46,964 nt of DNA, from the IMG/VR virus record IMGVR_UViG_3300008258_000032, positions 1 to 46,964 of that record; one strand, 5' to 3'. Under the pieces are notes generated by a model. It saw only the letters and a list, made by a program, of their open reading frames with translations, searched no databases and was not told the DNA's origin. Position 1 is the stretch's first letter; the number at the start of each line of letters is the position of its first letter. The stretch is from a virus. Position numbers and translations under genes: made by a program. Positions 21,904 to 30,582 of this stretch are shown here, piece by piece.

Positions 21904-22227
21904 ATGACAAACAATAAACAACAGACGGCAGTGTTAGGACACAAAACATCTTTAGTAGCTCAGACCTTAGATTCAAAGGAAAATAAACAACAGACGCCAG
22001 TAGAGTGGTTATTCAATGAACTTGAAAGGATTGACAAGGTGTATTATAGAAATACTATTATATACACAGATGCAAGAAAAGAAGCATATGAAAAAGCCAA
22101 AGAAATGGCGAAGGAGCAAGCCATCAAGTTGCATTATGAATACGAACTATATGTAATGATGAATGAATCAGATGTAATGACATTTGGGCAGTTTTACAAA
22201 CAAACCTACGGAGGAGGTGAGCAATGA
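21904..22227 (+). CDS. QQTAVEWL-family hypothetical protein
   Basis: 107 aa. NNKQQTAV at the start and ENKQQTPVEWLFNELERIDK at about 26-45 show an internally repeated opening; then a charged helix (YEKAKEMAKEQAIKLHYEYE). The same opening occurs in the gene at 23964 and, more loosely (KRQTIVEW), at 23484, so these are paralogs of a small helical family frequent in Bacteroidota phages. Function unknown. Overlaps the next gene by four bases. Confidence 0.65.
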   Translation: MTNNKQQTAVLGHKTSLVAQTLDSKENKQQTPVEWLFNELERIDKVYYRNTIIYTDARKEAYEKAKEMAKEQAIKLHYEYELYVMMNESDVMTFGQFYKQTYGGGEQ

Positions 22228-22481
22228 TGTGGATACTTGGAATCTTAGCTGCTGTTATTATACTTGGATTAAACCGAATTGACAATGATGAACGTGATGA
22301 GCGTAGTGACTTGTTTCATTTGTTATTATTTGCACTCATGGCTGTAAGTGTAGTAGCAGGTATGTTAGGAATAAAACAAGCTGGTGTAAAATCAGATAAG
22401 CCTATCAAACCTTCTATTGAAATTGTGTGTACAGATGGTAAGTGTGATACTACCTACATTTATAAAAATATTAAGAAATGA
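22224..22481 (+). CDS. Two-pass membrane protein
   Basis: 85 aa. Hydrophobic segments at residues 2-16 (MWILGILAAVIILGL) and 30-50 (LFHLLLFALMAVSVVAGMLG), with an acidic loop between them and a C-terminal tail with two Cys (IVCTDGKCDTTYIY). ATGATG offers two starts one codon apart. Overlaps both neighbours by four bases. Confidence 0.6.
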   Translation: MMWILGILAAVIILGLNRIDNDERDERSDLFHLLLFALMAVSVVAGMLGIKQAGVKSDKPIKPSIEIVCTDGKCDTTYIYKNIKK

Positions 22482-23152
22482 GAACCAAATTTGAAATAAA
22501 AGACAAAAGACCTGTTAAGGAGAAAGTAACCTTCTTCTTAGCAGGCTTACTGTTCTGGAGAGGACGTAAGAAAGGTATGATTAATACTATTCATATAGGC
22601 TGGAGAGAAATTAGGCCTATATTCTTCCCTAAGGGTTTTTATGATAAGTATTCTTACTTAGGTACTATTCCTTACAATGAAGACGGAGATTGTTTTAGAG
22701 CTATTTACCCGTTAGTTTTAGCTATGGACTATGAAGCTAAGCCTAAATGGTGCCCTAGATGGTTTTTACGTTTCTTACACTTGTTTGGTTGTGATAACTC
22801 TATTGTAAGAGTAAGAAACAGAAGGCTACACAACCTGTTTAGAAACTTAACCAAAGGAATTCTATTTTGGGACTACAAGACTAAATGGAGTAGTTATGAC
22901 TTAAGGATTAGTATTTCAGCACCTAAGCACCTACAAGACCTAGCTGATGATATAGAAAGCGGGTTTTACAGTAGGGGTAGACAAGAAGAAATAGTAGCTG
23001 AGATTAAAAAACTAGACCCTAAAGCAAGTATTATCTGGGGTAGTATTGATCGCTTAGAAAAACAGTTAGAGAAACTAGAAGCTGAAAAAGAAAAAAGAGA
23101 TAAGCAATTAGATTCTCTTGTTCAACAAGCTAATGATAAACTTAGAGGATAA
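22478..23152 (+). CDS. Hypothetical protein (224 aa)
   Basis: Basic N-terminus, a short hydrophobic stretch (VTFFLAGLLFWRG), a Trp/Pro/Phe-rich middle (KPKWCPRWFLRFLHLFGCDN) and a C-terminal coiled coil (RLEKQLEKLEAEKEKRDKQL, about 193-212). Probably membrane-associated through the aromatic region. Starts in a 4-base overlap. Not recognised. Confidence 0.6.
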   Translation: MRTKFEIKDKRPVKEKVTFFLAGLLFWRGRKKGMINTIHIGWREIRPIFFPKGFYDKYSYLGTIPYNEDGDCFRAIYPLVLAMDYEAKPKWCPRWFLRFLHLFGCDNSIVRVRNRRLHNLFRNLTKGILFWDYKTKWSSYDLRISISAPKHLQDLADDIESGFYSRGRQEEIVAEIKKLDPKASIIWGSIDRLEKQLEKLEAEKEKRDKQLDSLVQQANDKLRG

Positions 23153-23185
23153 CAAACAACTAGAAGAATTAGAAAACAAACAACT

Positions 23186-23491
23186 ATGAAAAATGAAACA
23201 AGATTGTTAGTACTAGAGTTACTAACTGATTATCCTCCATTTCGTGACTCTGATGAAAAATTGATGGCTTATATCTGGAAGTTGGAGTTTGAAAAAATGG
23301 GTAATCCTATAGCTGATACCTCTACAAAGATATTCTTAAGAACTATGGCGTATGGTAACTTTACATCTAGCGAGTCTATTACAAGAATGCGTAGAAAAAT
23401 ACAAGAAGAAAATCCTTCACTACGTGGTGAAAAATACGCTAAACGCCAGGCTAATCAAGAACAAGTTAAAAAAGACTTAGGATATGGATGA
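23186..23491 (+). CDS. Conserved phage protein, possible HTH
   Basis: 101 aa. LLVLELLTDYPPFRDSDEKL, MAYIWKLE, and the ending SITRMRRKIQEENPSLRGEK form a pattern I recognise from small proteins encoded by many phages, with a likely winged or helical DNA-binding fold. Overlaps the next gene by eight bases. Function unproven. Confidence 0.6.
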   Translation: MKNETRLLVLELLTDYPPFRDSDEKLMAYIWKLEFEKMGNPIADTSTKIFLRTMAYGNFTSSESITRMRRKIQEENPSLRGEKYAKRQANQEQVKKDLGYG

Positions 23492-23756
23492 TAAACGACA
23501 AACCATAGTAGAGTGGCAATTCGAAGAGTTGTTTAACTCCTTCGAGAAGTACCATAGTGGAAAGTATACATTTGGTGAATACCTTTCTCACAATCTAAAA
23601 GTAATTAACACAGCCAAAGAAAGAGAAAAGCTACAGAGAATTAGCGACTTTCGTGCTGGAATAGAGTGTGAATCAGATCACCATGGTTATATGTGGACAG
23701 GCAAAGACTATCCAGAAGAATGGTATAAAGAAAACTGCGAAGGAGATGGTCAATGA
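23484..23756 (+). CDS. QQTAVEWL-family hypothetical protein
   Basis: 90 aa. Opening MDDKRQTIVEWQFEELFNSF matches the paralog family; the middle is helical and the C-terminus differs (GYMWTGKDYPEEWYKENCEG). Overlaps the next gene by four bases. Confidence 0.55.
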   Translation: MDDKRQTIVEWQFEELFNSFEKYHSGKYTFGEYLSHNLKVINTAKEREKLQRISDFRAGIECESDHHGYMWTGKDYPEEWYKENCEGDGQ

Positions 23757-23845
23757 ATGCATTAACAATATGGTTATTGGGATTTTGGAGTGGAATTCTA
23801 TTTAGTAAAGCAGTTAACAGTCCAAAACAAAAAGATAAGCAATGA
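23753..23845 (+). CDS. Tiny membrane protein (30 aa)
   Basis: MNALTIWLLGFWSGILFSKA then VNSPKQKDKQ: one short transmembrane helix and a basic tail. ATGA overlaps with genes on both sides support translation although it is very short. Confidence 0.5.
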   Translation: MNALTIWLLGFWSGILFSKAVNSPKQKDKQ

Positions 23846-23964
23846 GAAAGATATTAGTATTTATGATAAGGGCAGTATTACTATGTACAATTGGTATCCT
23901 ATGTAAACTATTGATAGCAATGTTTGATGACTACAACGCAGCATTTAAAAACGGATGGCACTAA
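23842..23964 (+). CDS. Small membrane protein (40 aa)
   Basis: MRKILVFMIRAVLLCTIGIL, CKLLIAMFDDYNAAFKNGWH: one transmembrane helix (about residues 4-27) and a polar tail. Shares four bases with the gene before, and its stop (TAATG) shares one base with the ATG of the next. Confidence 0.5.
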   Translation: MRKILVFMIRAVLLCTIGILCKLLIAMFDDYNAAFKNGWH

Positions 23965-24215
23965 TGACAAACAATAAACAACAAACGGCAGTGGAGTGGT
24001 TAGAACAAGAAATGTTAAAACCAAATTTAAGTATGAAAGAAATACTTCAACAAGCCAAAGAAATGGAAATTGCGGGAAAGAAAATGAGTTATGCCGATGG
24101 TTATGCGGAAGGTTCTAAACGGTCATTGGAAGTGATGGAATGGTACATCAAAACCCACATTAGTGGAATGATACAAGAACATATCAGTGACATCAACAAA
24201 AAAGTAGATGAGTAA
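23964..24215 (+). CDS. QQTAVEWL-family hypothetical protein
   Basis: 83 aa from ATG 23964. An upstream ATG (23955) would add MAL; 23964 is chosen because the paralog at 21904 also starts MTNNKQQTAV and because of the TAATG junction. It carries VEWLEQEMLKPNLSMKEILQ, a charged helix and YADGYAEGSKRSLEVMEWYI. Function unknown. Confidence 0.6.
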   Translation: MTNNKQQTAVEWLEQEMLKPNLSMKEILQQAKEMEIAGKKMSYADGYAEGSKRSLEVMEWYIKTHISGMIQEHISDINKKVDE

Positions 24216-24481
24216 TGCTAGAAGATGTTATTAACCCAACACCAGCTAGGCAGCTGATTAATGACTTTTATTATCAGTTGCCTAACAATGGGTTTCTTAA
24301 AGAAGGACTATTGAGCTGTGAGAAAAGGTATAATGAAGCGATTACTTGCTCTCTAATTTCTGTAGACAAGACTATAGAAGCATTAGAACATCATGCTTGG
24401 CAAAACAGAAAGGTAATAGAAATGTACCAAGAAATAAAACAAGAACTAATACAAATTAGAGATGATCAAATGGAAATATAA
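24215..24481 (+). CDS. Hypothetical helical protein (88 aa)
   Basis: MLEDVINPTPARQLINDFYY and a C-terminal helix (NRKVIEMYQEIKQELIQIRD). Its start shares one base with the upstream stop (TAATG) and it overlaps the next gene by 20 bases. Not recognised. Confidence 0.6.
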   Translation: MLEDVINPTPARQLINDFYYQLPNNGFLKEGLLSCEKRYNEAITCSLISVDKTIEALEHHAWQNRKVIEMYQEIKQELIQIRDDQMEI

Positions 24482-24728
24482 ACCAGCAGGTAACTGTCCA
24501 GTACAAGCAGAAGGCTGGTTCTTAAAGTATTATTTTTACTTTAGAGCTAGAGGTCAGTGGGCTACTATTGAATTCAGTAAGAGTGAAGGTCACCATGATA
24601 GAGATGAAGTCTACAAAGTATACATACTAGCTAAGACAGACGAATATATGGCTGGTTGGCTACCCAAGTGGAGATGTAGCTTGCTGATCTATAAAGGATG
24701 TCTTAAATTCTTATTTAAATATAAATAA
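24462..24728 (+). CDS. Hypothetical aromatic-rich protein (88 aa)
   Basis: KWKYKPAGNCPVQAEGWFLK, YYFYFRARGQWATIEFSKSE, and KWRCSLLIYKGCLKFLFKYK: a beta-rich, basic protein with three Cys. No domain recognised. Overlap of 20 bases with the preceding gene. Confidence 0.55.
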   Translation: MIKWKYKPAGNCPVQAEGWFLKYYFYFRARGQWATIEFSKSEGHHDRDEVYKVYILAKTDEYMAGWLPKWRCSLLIYKGCLKFLFKYK

Positions 24729-24729
24729 C

Positions 24730-25035
24730 ATGAGTAAAATAGAACAAGTTAAAATAAACTTAAACGTAGAGGATCTCTTCAGATACAAGTTAGTCAGAGA
24801 AAGAGATGGCTTATCTAACGTAGGTCACAAAATTGGATGGATTGAATGGAACGAAGATGGTAAATTTAAAGAACTACATGATGAACCTGCAGTAGGTAGG
24901 TCGCTTATCCTAGATTTTCGAGGAATATCTTATACCTGGCTGACTACTACTGTTACAGAGATTTTGGAACAGAAAGAAAACTACATTAAGTTTGCAACAA
25001 CAAATAGCATTTACGAATTATGGCAAAACGAATGA
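24730..25035 (+). CDS. Hypothetical protein (101 aa)
   Basis: MSKIEQVKINLNVEDLFRYK, beta-rich middle (GHKIGWIEWNEDGKFKELHD; AVGRSLILDFRGISYTWLTT) and a short C-terminal helix. Likely a small beta-barrel-like protein. Not recognised. Overlaps the next gene by 16 bases. Confidence 0.6.
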   Translation: MSKIEQVKINLNVEDLFRYKLVRERDGLSNVGHKIGWIEWNEDGKFKELHDEPAVGRSLILDFRGISYTWLTTTVTEILEQKENYIKFATTNSIYELWQNE

Positions 25036-25307
25036 GTAGAGAAGAAAAACGAGAACAAGCATTGATTGACATCATCAATCAGATGTTTGTTATTGCAGGT
25101 CATGAAGTTACATTTGATGACATCAAAGACCGTAAAGACGATTGGTTTACCGATTGGACTATGACTACTGCACAGGCAGAAGAGTGGAAAAAATGGGGAG
25201 TCGCTTATCTTAGAGAAAAACTAAAGATGAATAAGGGATTAGCAGAGAAAGAGATGATGTGGGTTAATGTACAATGGGGACTTAAGTACTCAGACTTTCA
25301 AATATGA
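25020..25307 (+). CDS. Small phage protein with W-x-x-WT motif
   Basis: 95 aa. FDDIKDRKDDWFTDWTMTTA (residues about 33-52), then EEWKKWGVAYLREKL, matches a small helical family found in many tailed phages. A second member is at 33877 in this window. No function known. Overlaps thyA by four bases, implying coupled translation. Confidence 0.55.
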   Translation: MAKRMSREEKREQALIDIINQMFVIAGHEVTFDDIKDRKDDWFTDWTMTTAQAEEWKKWGVAYLREKLKMNKGLAEKEMMWVNVQWGLKYSDFQI

Positions 25308-26308
25308 ACAGCATAGACACACAATATCAGATCCTACTTCAATCTATCTTAGATTACGGAGTAGAAAAGTCTGATAGAACAGGAACAGGTACTAAGTCAA
25401 TCTTTGGCTACACCATTAGACACAGAATGAGTGATGGATTTCCTCTCTTAACCACTAAGAAGATGCCTTGGAAGACAATAGTAACTGAGTTGCTGTGGTT
25501 TTTAAAGGGTGACACTAACATTAAATACCTTTTAGATAACGGATGTAATATCTGGACAGGTGATGCTTATAAATCTTACCGTGAACCTAGACCAAATGAT
25601 AGAGACGCTTACACTATAGAAGAGTTTGCAGAACAAATCAAGACTAATCCTGAGTTTGCTGCTAGATATGGTGAGTTAGGTCCAATTTATGGTAAGCAAT
25701 GGAGAAGTTGGGTATCTGATAAAGACATGGATTACGGCACTGAAACAAGTGTAGACCAAATTGCTAATCTAATCAACGATTTAAAGACTAATCCAGACTC
25801 AAGACGATTGATGGTTAGTGCTTGGAATGTTGGAGAATTAGATCAAATGGTACTTCCTCCTTGCCATTATGGCTTCCAAGTCTACACAAGAAAGTTGACC
25901 TACGAAGAGAAGAAGACGTACATGGATAAACACTTTAATGGTAAAGCACAACTTACCTTAAGCGATTTTGAGAAGTTTAATATCCCAAGTAGAGCTATCT
26001 CTTTAATGTGGAATCAGCGTTCAGTAGATACTTTCCTCGGTCTTCCCTTCAATATCGCCTCCTATGCTCTTCTCTTGATTATGCTTGCTGATGAGGTTGG
26101 TATGATTCCTGATGAATTAATCGGTAATTTAGGAGATACTCACCTTTACTTGAATCACATAGAACAAGCTAAAGAACAAATAGAAAGAGACTCTTACGAA
26201 CTGCCTATAGTTTATGTAAGAGATGGTATCAATTGTTCTTCACTTAATGATGTTATTCTAACTAAGTATAAGTCTCATCCAGCAATAAAAGCACCCTTAA
26301 GCAATTAA
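25304..26308 (+). CDS. thyA: Thymidylate synthase
   Basis: 334 aa, longer than the usual 264 because of insertions after about residue 90 and around 200-225. Conserved features: RTGTGT (25-30, phosphate-binding Arg25), DSRRLM (165-170, the Arg pair), catalytic Cys187 in LPPCHYGFQ, and NIASYALL with GDTHLYLNH near the end. Makes dTMP from dUMP with methylene-tetrahydrofolate. With the dCMP deaminase (44568) and UDG (37446) it supplies thymine and limits uracil in phage DNA. Confidence 0.97.
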   Translation: MNSIDTQYQILLQSILDYGVEKSDRTGTGTKSIFGYTIRHRMSDGFPLLTTKKMPWKTIVTELLWFLKGDTNIKYLLDNGCNIWTGDAYKSYREPRPNDRDAYTIEEFAEQIKTNPEFAARYGELGPIYGKQWRSWVSDKDMDYGTETSVDQIANLINDLKTNPDSRRLMVSAWNVGELDQMVLPPCHYGFQVYTRKLTYEEKKTYMDKHFNGKAQLTLSDFEKFNIPSRAISLMWNQRSVDTFLGLPFNIASYALLLIMLADEVGMIPDELIGNLGDTHLYLNHIEQAKEQIERDSYELPIVYVRDGINCSSLNDVILTKYKSHPAIKAPLSN

Positions 26309-26310
26309 TT

Positions 26311-26823
26311 ATGTGGAAGCCTATTCCAGGATTCGAAGAATACTATCATGTAAATGAATACGGAGAGGTTAAAAGCTTAGAAAGATCTTACAGTCAACCT
26401 AGATTCGGTAGACTAGAAGCTAGAGTTAAGAAAGAAAAGATCTTAAAAGGCTTTATTAATCGTGATGGACTTACAGGAGTTATCTTATCTGTAGGTTCTC
26501 TTAAGAAACGAGTGTTTAGGCAAACTTTGGTAGCCAAACTCTTCTTAGATGGACCTGAAGGTGAGTGTGTAATACACTTAGACGGAGATAAGCTTAACAA
26601 TCACTACACCAATCTTAAGTGGGGTACCAGAGTAGAGAACATCATGCACTTGAATGCAATCAAAGCTTCTAGTTGGCACATACATGTAGTAAGTCTAAAG
26701 ACAGGTACTTACTATAAAAGTGTAGCAGAAGCATGTAGAGCAGAAAACATTTGCTATGATGGAGCTGTAACTGGACTTAAACTACCTAGATCTAAGTATA
26801 AAAAGTTATTAAAAATGGTATAA
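26311..26823 (+). CDS. NUMOD4/HNH homing-type endonuclease
   Basis: 170 aa. N-terminal NUMOD4 (WKPIPGFEEYYHVNEYGEVK, 2-21), a central HNH-like domain with VIHLDGDKLNNHYTNLKWGT (about 91-110, His94 and the Asn pair) followed by NIMH, and a C-terminal NUMOD1-like part (VVSLKTGTYYKSVAEACRAE). It lacks zinc cysteines. Such free-standing enzymes cut at intronless sites and often sit next to nucleotide metabolism genes; here it follows thyA directly. Confidence 0.85.
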   Translation: MWKPIPGFEEYYHVNEYGEVKSLERSYSQPRFGRLEARVKKEKILKGFINRDGLTGVILSVGSLKKRVFRQTLVAKLFLDGPEGECVIHLDGDKLNNHYTNLKWGTRVENIMHLNAIKASSWHIHVVSLKTGTYYKSVAEACRAENICYDGAVTGLKLPRSKYKKLLKMV

Positions 26824-26824
26824 T

Positions 26825-27010
26825 ATGGATGAATTAAAACTAGATCTAAAAGGATTCACACCTAAACAATACGCTGCTCTTATACTTAGAGATGAACTTA
26901 AATTAAGTTATGGTAGAGCAGGTATTAAGATGGGTATGAATCACTATGCTTTCAGTTCTCTTTACAAAAGAGCCAAAGCAAAAGAAAAACTAAAAATAAT
27001 CTACGTATGA
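26825..27010 (+). CDS. Small HTH protein
   Basis: 61 aa. GFTPKQYAALILRDELKLSY then GRAGIKMGMNHYAFSSLYKR is a helix-turn-helix of the sigma-4/Sak type in pattern. Overlaps the next gene by four bases. Probably DNA-binding. Confidence 0.5.
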   Translation: MDELKLDLKGFTPKQYAALILRDELKLSYGRAGIKMGMNHYAFSSLYKRAKAKEKLKIIYV

Positions 27011-27471
27011 TAACACACGTATGTGAAAAGAAACCTGAGTACTTTGAGTTTATCTCTAGTCACTTTGGAGTAACCTTCACAGAAAAATCATTTATGGATC
27101 CTACACTAAAGGTGCATGCTCTACACGAAGGAACAGAGATAGTAGCAGTACTTTTAATTAAAAAGAAAAAAGATAACCAGTATAGAATTACTTTTATACG
27201 AGTATCTAACGAGTTTCAAGGTAAGCGTTATGGTCATGCAATACTTAGTATAGCTTTACATGATGCTTATAACGAAAATAAGGGCCCTATAAAGGCATTT
27301 ACAAGGGTTAAAGCACAGAACATCCAATCTCTTAACTTCTTTCAAGCAGAAGGCTTTAAAATAGATAAATTTGAATGCTTGCATGAGACTGTGTTAGAGA
27401 ACGGAAACATTGTTACAGAGCTAAAACCCGCTTACATTTTAAACAAAGACTACGATGACAACAGAATCTAG
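27007..27471 (+). CDS. GNAT N-acetyltransferase
   Basis: 154 aa. Motif A is VSNEFQGKRYGHAILSIALH (residues 66-85, acetyl-CoA pyrophosphate loop QGKRYGHA), and motif B is NIQSLNFFQAEGFKID (about 100-115). Substrate is unknown; phage GNATs may modify host proteins or toxins, or small molecules. Overlaps both neighbours, so part of a translationally coupled run. Confidence 0.8.
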   Translation: MITHVCEKKPEYFEFISSHFGVTFTEKSFMDPTLKVHALHEGTEIVAVLLIKKKKDNQYRITFIRVSNEFQGKRYGHAILSIALHDAYNENKGPIKAFTRVKAQNIQSLNFFQAEGFKIDKFECLHETVLENGNIVTELKPAYILNKDYDDNRI

Positions 27472-27856
27472 AATTCTATTAAATAGAATTAAGACACCAG
27501 ATGGTACTATCTTAACTTCTTACAATAGACATAACTACGTTGAATATAAGGACACTTTAACTAAAGAGGTTCTTATGGTTGACGGAGGTACAGACTATTT
27601 AAGAAGAAACGTAGGTACTTACGAAGAGTTAAGCGTTTATGACGATGGCTCTCACATTACAAGAAGATCAGCTGTACACTGGGGAACCAGAGGTAAAGAC
27701 GGCAGACAACCTCTAGTTTACAAGCCGTTAAAAGACTTAGACTCAGATCATATTGAAGCTATCCTAAAGACACAACATCAAATCTCTGACTTTTACAGAG
27801 AAATTTTTAAGGAAGAATTGAAATATAGATTTGACGAACGAGCAGAAAAACTTTAA
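27455..27856 (+). CDS. Conserved phage protein of unknown function (133 aa)
   Basis: The opening LLNRIKTPDGTILTSYNRHN, followed by LMVDGGTDYLRRN and GSHITRRSAVHWGTRGKDGR, is a sequence pattern found in many unrelated tailed phages. A helical C-terminus follows (HIEAILKTQHQISDFYREIF). No function is established. Confidence 0.65.
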   Translation: MTTESRILLNRIKTPDGTILTSYNRHNYVEYKDTLTKEVLMVDGGTDYLRRNVGTYEELSVYDDGSHITRRSAVHWGTRGKDGRQPLVYKPLKDLDSDHIEAILKTQHQISDFYREIFKEELKYRFDERAEKL

Positions 27857-27869
27857 CTTTGTTCACCTT

Positions 27870-28097
27870 ATGACTCCTAAACAACAAGCAGAGGCTATGG
27901 AACAAGAAATCCTAATGGGATTAGGGTTCCAAATGAACGGTTACGCTTACAGACAGATTGCGAATTACACAATTGACAAGATTATAGCAGAATACAGAGA
28001 TATGGACAACTACGTTAAAGATCGTTCTATGCAGAATGCTATATTGTTTTGGAAAGACGTTAAAAAGGAAATAAACAAAAATGAAGGAAGCTTGTAA
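27870..28097 (+). CDS. Hypothetical protein (75 aa)
   Basis: ATG 27870 (MTPKQQAEAMEQEILMGLGF) is chosen over an in-frame TTG at 27831 that would overlap the previous gene by 26 bases. TPKQQAEAM is typical of small phage proteins of this type. Helical, soluble. Overlaps the next gene by 17 bases. Confidence 0.6.
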   Translation: MTPKQQAEAMEQEILMGLGFQMNGYAYRQIANYTIDKIIAEYRDMDNYVKDRSMQNAILFWKDVKKEINKNEGSL

Positions 28098-28233
28098 GGA
28101 AATAGGAAAAAAATTGAAGAACACTAGGTGTATGAGTACTAACGAATTCTTCGCATACTCTCTTCTCTTTGTCTCCCTCCTTTCTATTGTAGCAGGGCTA
28201 ATAATAAACTTATTAGCTATATTTGCAGAATGA
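28081..28233 (+). CDS. Small membrane protein (50 aa)
   Basis: A basic N-terminus (MKEACKEIGKKLKNTRC) and one transmembrane helix (FFAYSLLFVSLLSIVAGLII, about 23-42). Starts inside the previous gene and shares ATGA with the next, which supports translation. Confidence 0.55.
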   Translation: MKEACKEIGKKLKNTRCMSTNEFFAYSLLFVSLLSIVAGLIINLLAIFAE

Positions 28234-28433
28234 GTTCTGACTACATATTAAGCGAGAATGGTACGGTGATAGAATATCACCTGATTGTAAAGACAATGAA
28301 AAAGAATGAAGACTACAAATTCTACTCAGAAAGAGAAAGAGACAAAGCTTTTAAGAAAGCACTAGAAGAAAAAAACCTATTACTAGCACATCGTTACACA
28401 AGAGACAGCGAACAAACACCAGAACAAATTTAA
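28230..28433 (+). CDS. Hypothetical protein (67 aa)
   Basis: MSSDYILSENGTVIEYHLIV, a highly charged middle (KKNEDYKFYSERERDKAFKK) and a polar end. Last gene of a long overlapping run ended by the terminator at 28455. Confidence 0.6.
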   Translation: MSSDYILSENGTVIEYHLIVKTMKKNEDYKFYSERERDKAFKKALEEKNLLLAHRYTRDSEQTPEQI

Positions 28434-28454
28434 CTTTAATTAAACTAAACAATA

Positions 28455-28479
28455 AAGCACCTCTAGGGGTGCTTTTTTC
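28455..28479 (+). terminator. Intrinsic terminator
   Basis: AAGCACC pairs with GGTGCTT around TCTAGG, followed by six T. It separates the accessory run from the replication block. Confidence 0.9.
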
Positions 28480-28506
28480 ATTTAAACCCATTTAACCTAA
28501 AATAAT

Positions 28507-30576
28507 ATGCCAGAAGAATTAGAATCAGCAGGCCTAATTGCAGGCCAACAACTTCAGATCTTTGATGATCCATTCTCTACGGAGTTTATGCAACAAGCAG
28601 AAAGAACTATCGAAGTCTCTGCTGTTCATGCTCCTAAAGTGAAACGTGCACGCAAAGTCTTAACAGACAAGTTTGTAATGCACAAAGATCTAAAAAGACG
28701 CTTGATTAAACTTAAGGCTACTGATGTCCCCCAAATAGTAAAAGACATAGTAGATGACTTATTATCACTTAAAAGAGTTCCAGAAGGCTCTAAGTATTGT
28801 AATTATCTTGGTTTATCACAAGCAGACTACAGCAAACTTTCTTATCTAGACGAAGACCGTAAAAACAGATTAGAAGGCGAAGAAACAAGAATGCAGATGA
28901 TTAGACCTGGTACTGTATTAATATTACACATAGGTAAAACAAGATTATACGCAGACTCAGAGGCTATTTATACTAAAAGACTTACCCTTACCGCTCGTCA
29001 CTTAAATAACTTAGTTTATCCTATCAAAGAGTTCTACGAAAAGAAAGGTTCTTTTACTGCTCACCGTTACACCAGTCATAATGATGGAGCAAATGAAGAA
29101 GTTTCTTATTCTTACAATGTACCTAGACTGGAACAAGACTCAGAACCTCTTCTTATCAGACACAGTATACTATATGGTATTAGTGGTTTCTTTATTGACC
29201 AAGCAGGTCTTACTATAACTCATGGTCACCCTACTATAATAGGTGTAGAGTTTGAAAATACTGAACTAGTATTACCTGAGGTATGGAACTATAAGAAGCG
29301 TTATCATACTTCTGTAGGTAAGCTTATTCGTAGGATCTTTAAAGATAAATACTCTGATAGAGATATTACTACGTTCTCAGAATCTTATGCCTCTCTTATC
29401 ACAATCTCTAATCCTCTATATGATTTTAGGATTATGGAAGGAGAACAAGTTAAGTGGGCTTACCATGAAGATAACTATTATGCTTTCTCTAACACTTTAG
29501 GTAGCTCTTGTATGCGTTATGACAGATGTCAATCATACTTTGAAATGTATACTAGAGATCCTTCTAAGGTTAAGATAGGCGTACTTATGAGAGCCAATAG
29601 AGTAGCAGCTAGGGCTATTTTGTGGAATTTAGGTGAGCAGTGGGCTTACGATAGAATTTATTCTGTTAATACCGAAACTGAGAACCTACTTAAAACTGCC
29701 TTAGAATCCGCTAACTACAAGAAAATCTGGCAAACATACGAAAGACACTCTATTAAGATAGATTTAACTGGAATCACACGATTCCCTTATGTAGATACTC
29801 TTTACTGTTACCATCCTGACGATCAAGTCTTGAGTAACTATGGAGAAGGCCATCACTATACCCTTAGGTGTACTGGAGGTGATTTCTATAACCACTCAGG
29901 TCTTCCTGATACTATATGTTGTGTTGTTTGTGATGCAGAAATAGAATATGATGATTCTTGCCACATAGACGCAGGTAGATATGTAGACGAAAGATGTTGT
30001 GGTGATTGTTCTATCTATTCAGAGGTAATGGATGCTAATTTTACAGATCGAGATGACTTCGTACAAGACTATAATAGTGACCCTGTACTAAGAGATCGAG
30101 CTGTAGAATTGTTTGATGGAGATTATGCATATGAAAACGATGATTATCTCAGACAATATGAGAATGGTTTTGGTTTCTTTATTCATAATGAGCATGCGTA
30201 TGAAGAGATTGATGGATGTTTCTATCATCCAGATGACGAGAACAAACCTGAAGCAGACACTTCAATCGAGGTTGTTACAGAAACTACACAAGATTTTACT
30301 TTTACAAGAGATACAGAGACTCCTTATATATTAACTAGTTCTTCTTCTGTCTCTAACTCTCTTTCTAGTTTTTCTTCATCTGGTTCTTCTATTGTCTATC
30401 ACCCAAGTCAGTTTTCTGGGTACCTTGACACTCCTAGTACTCTCGGAGATATTGCAAGATCACTAGGAGAGTCAGCTCAGATTAATCAAATTACTGAAGT
30501 TAGTGAGAATACTCAACCTACAGAAAACACAGAGACTGCAGAAACTACTGAGAGTCCTGATCAATTTTTAATTTAA
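28507..30576 (+). CDS. Large phage protein with zinc-ribbon-like region
   Basis: 689 aa. Central segment GSSCMRYDRCQSYFEMYTRD, then KVKIGVLMRANRVAARAILW (about residues 337-375) is shared by large uncharacterised proteins of several big phages. A Cys-rich region (ICCVVCDAEIEYDD to RCCGDCSIY, about 477-510) looks like a zinc ribbon. The C-terminal 100 residues are Ser/Thr/Glu-rich, low complexity and probably disordered. It leads the replication block after a terminator, with leader TTTAACCTAAAATAAT. No enzymatic activity can be assigned. Confidence 0.65.
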   Translation: MPEELESAGLIAGQQLQIFDDPFSTEFMQQAERTIEVSAVHAPKVKRARKVLTDKFVMHKDLKRRLIKLKATDVPQIVKDIVDDLLSLKRVPEGSKYCNYLGLSQADYSKLSYLDEDRKNRLEGEETRMQMIRPGTVLILHIGKTRLYADSEAIYTKRLTLTARHLNNLVYPIKEFYEKKGSFTAHRYTSHNDGANEEVSYSYNVPRLEQDSEPLLIRHSILYGISGFFIDQAGLTITHGHPTIIGVEFENTELVLPEVWNYKKRYHTSVGKLIRRIFKDKYSDRDITTFSESYASLITISNPLYDFRIMEGEQVKWAYHEDNYYAFSNTLGSSCMRYDRCQSYFEMYTRDPSKVKIGVLMRANRVAARAILWNLGEQWAYDRIYSVNTETENLLKTALESANYKKIWQTYERHSIKIDLTGITRFPYVDTLYCYHPDDQVLSNYGEGHHYTLRCTGGDFYNHSGLPDTICCVVCDAEIEYDDSCHIDAGRYVDERCCGDCSIYSEVMDANFTDRDDFVQDYNSDPVLRDRAVELFDGDYAYENDDYLRQYENGFGFFIHNEHAYEEIDGCFYHPDDENKPEADTSIEVVTETTQDFTFTRDTETPYILTSSSSVSNSLSSFSSSGSSIVYHPSQFSGYLDTPSTLGDIARSLGESAQINQITEVSENTQPTENTETAETTESPDQFLI

Positions 30577-30582
30577 AAAATA

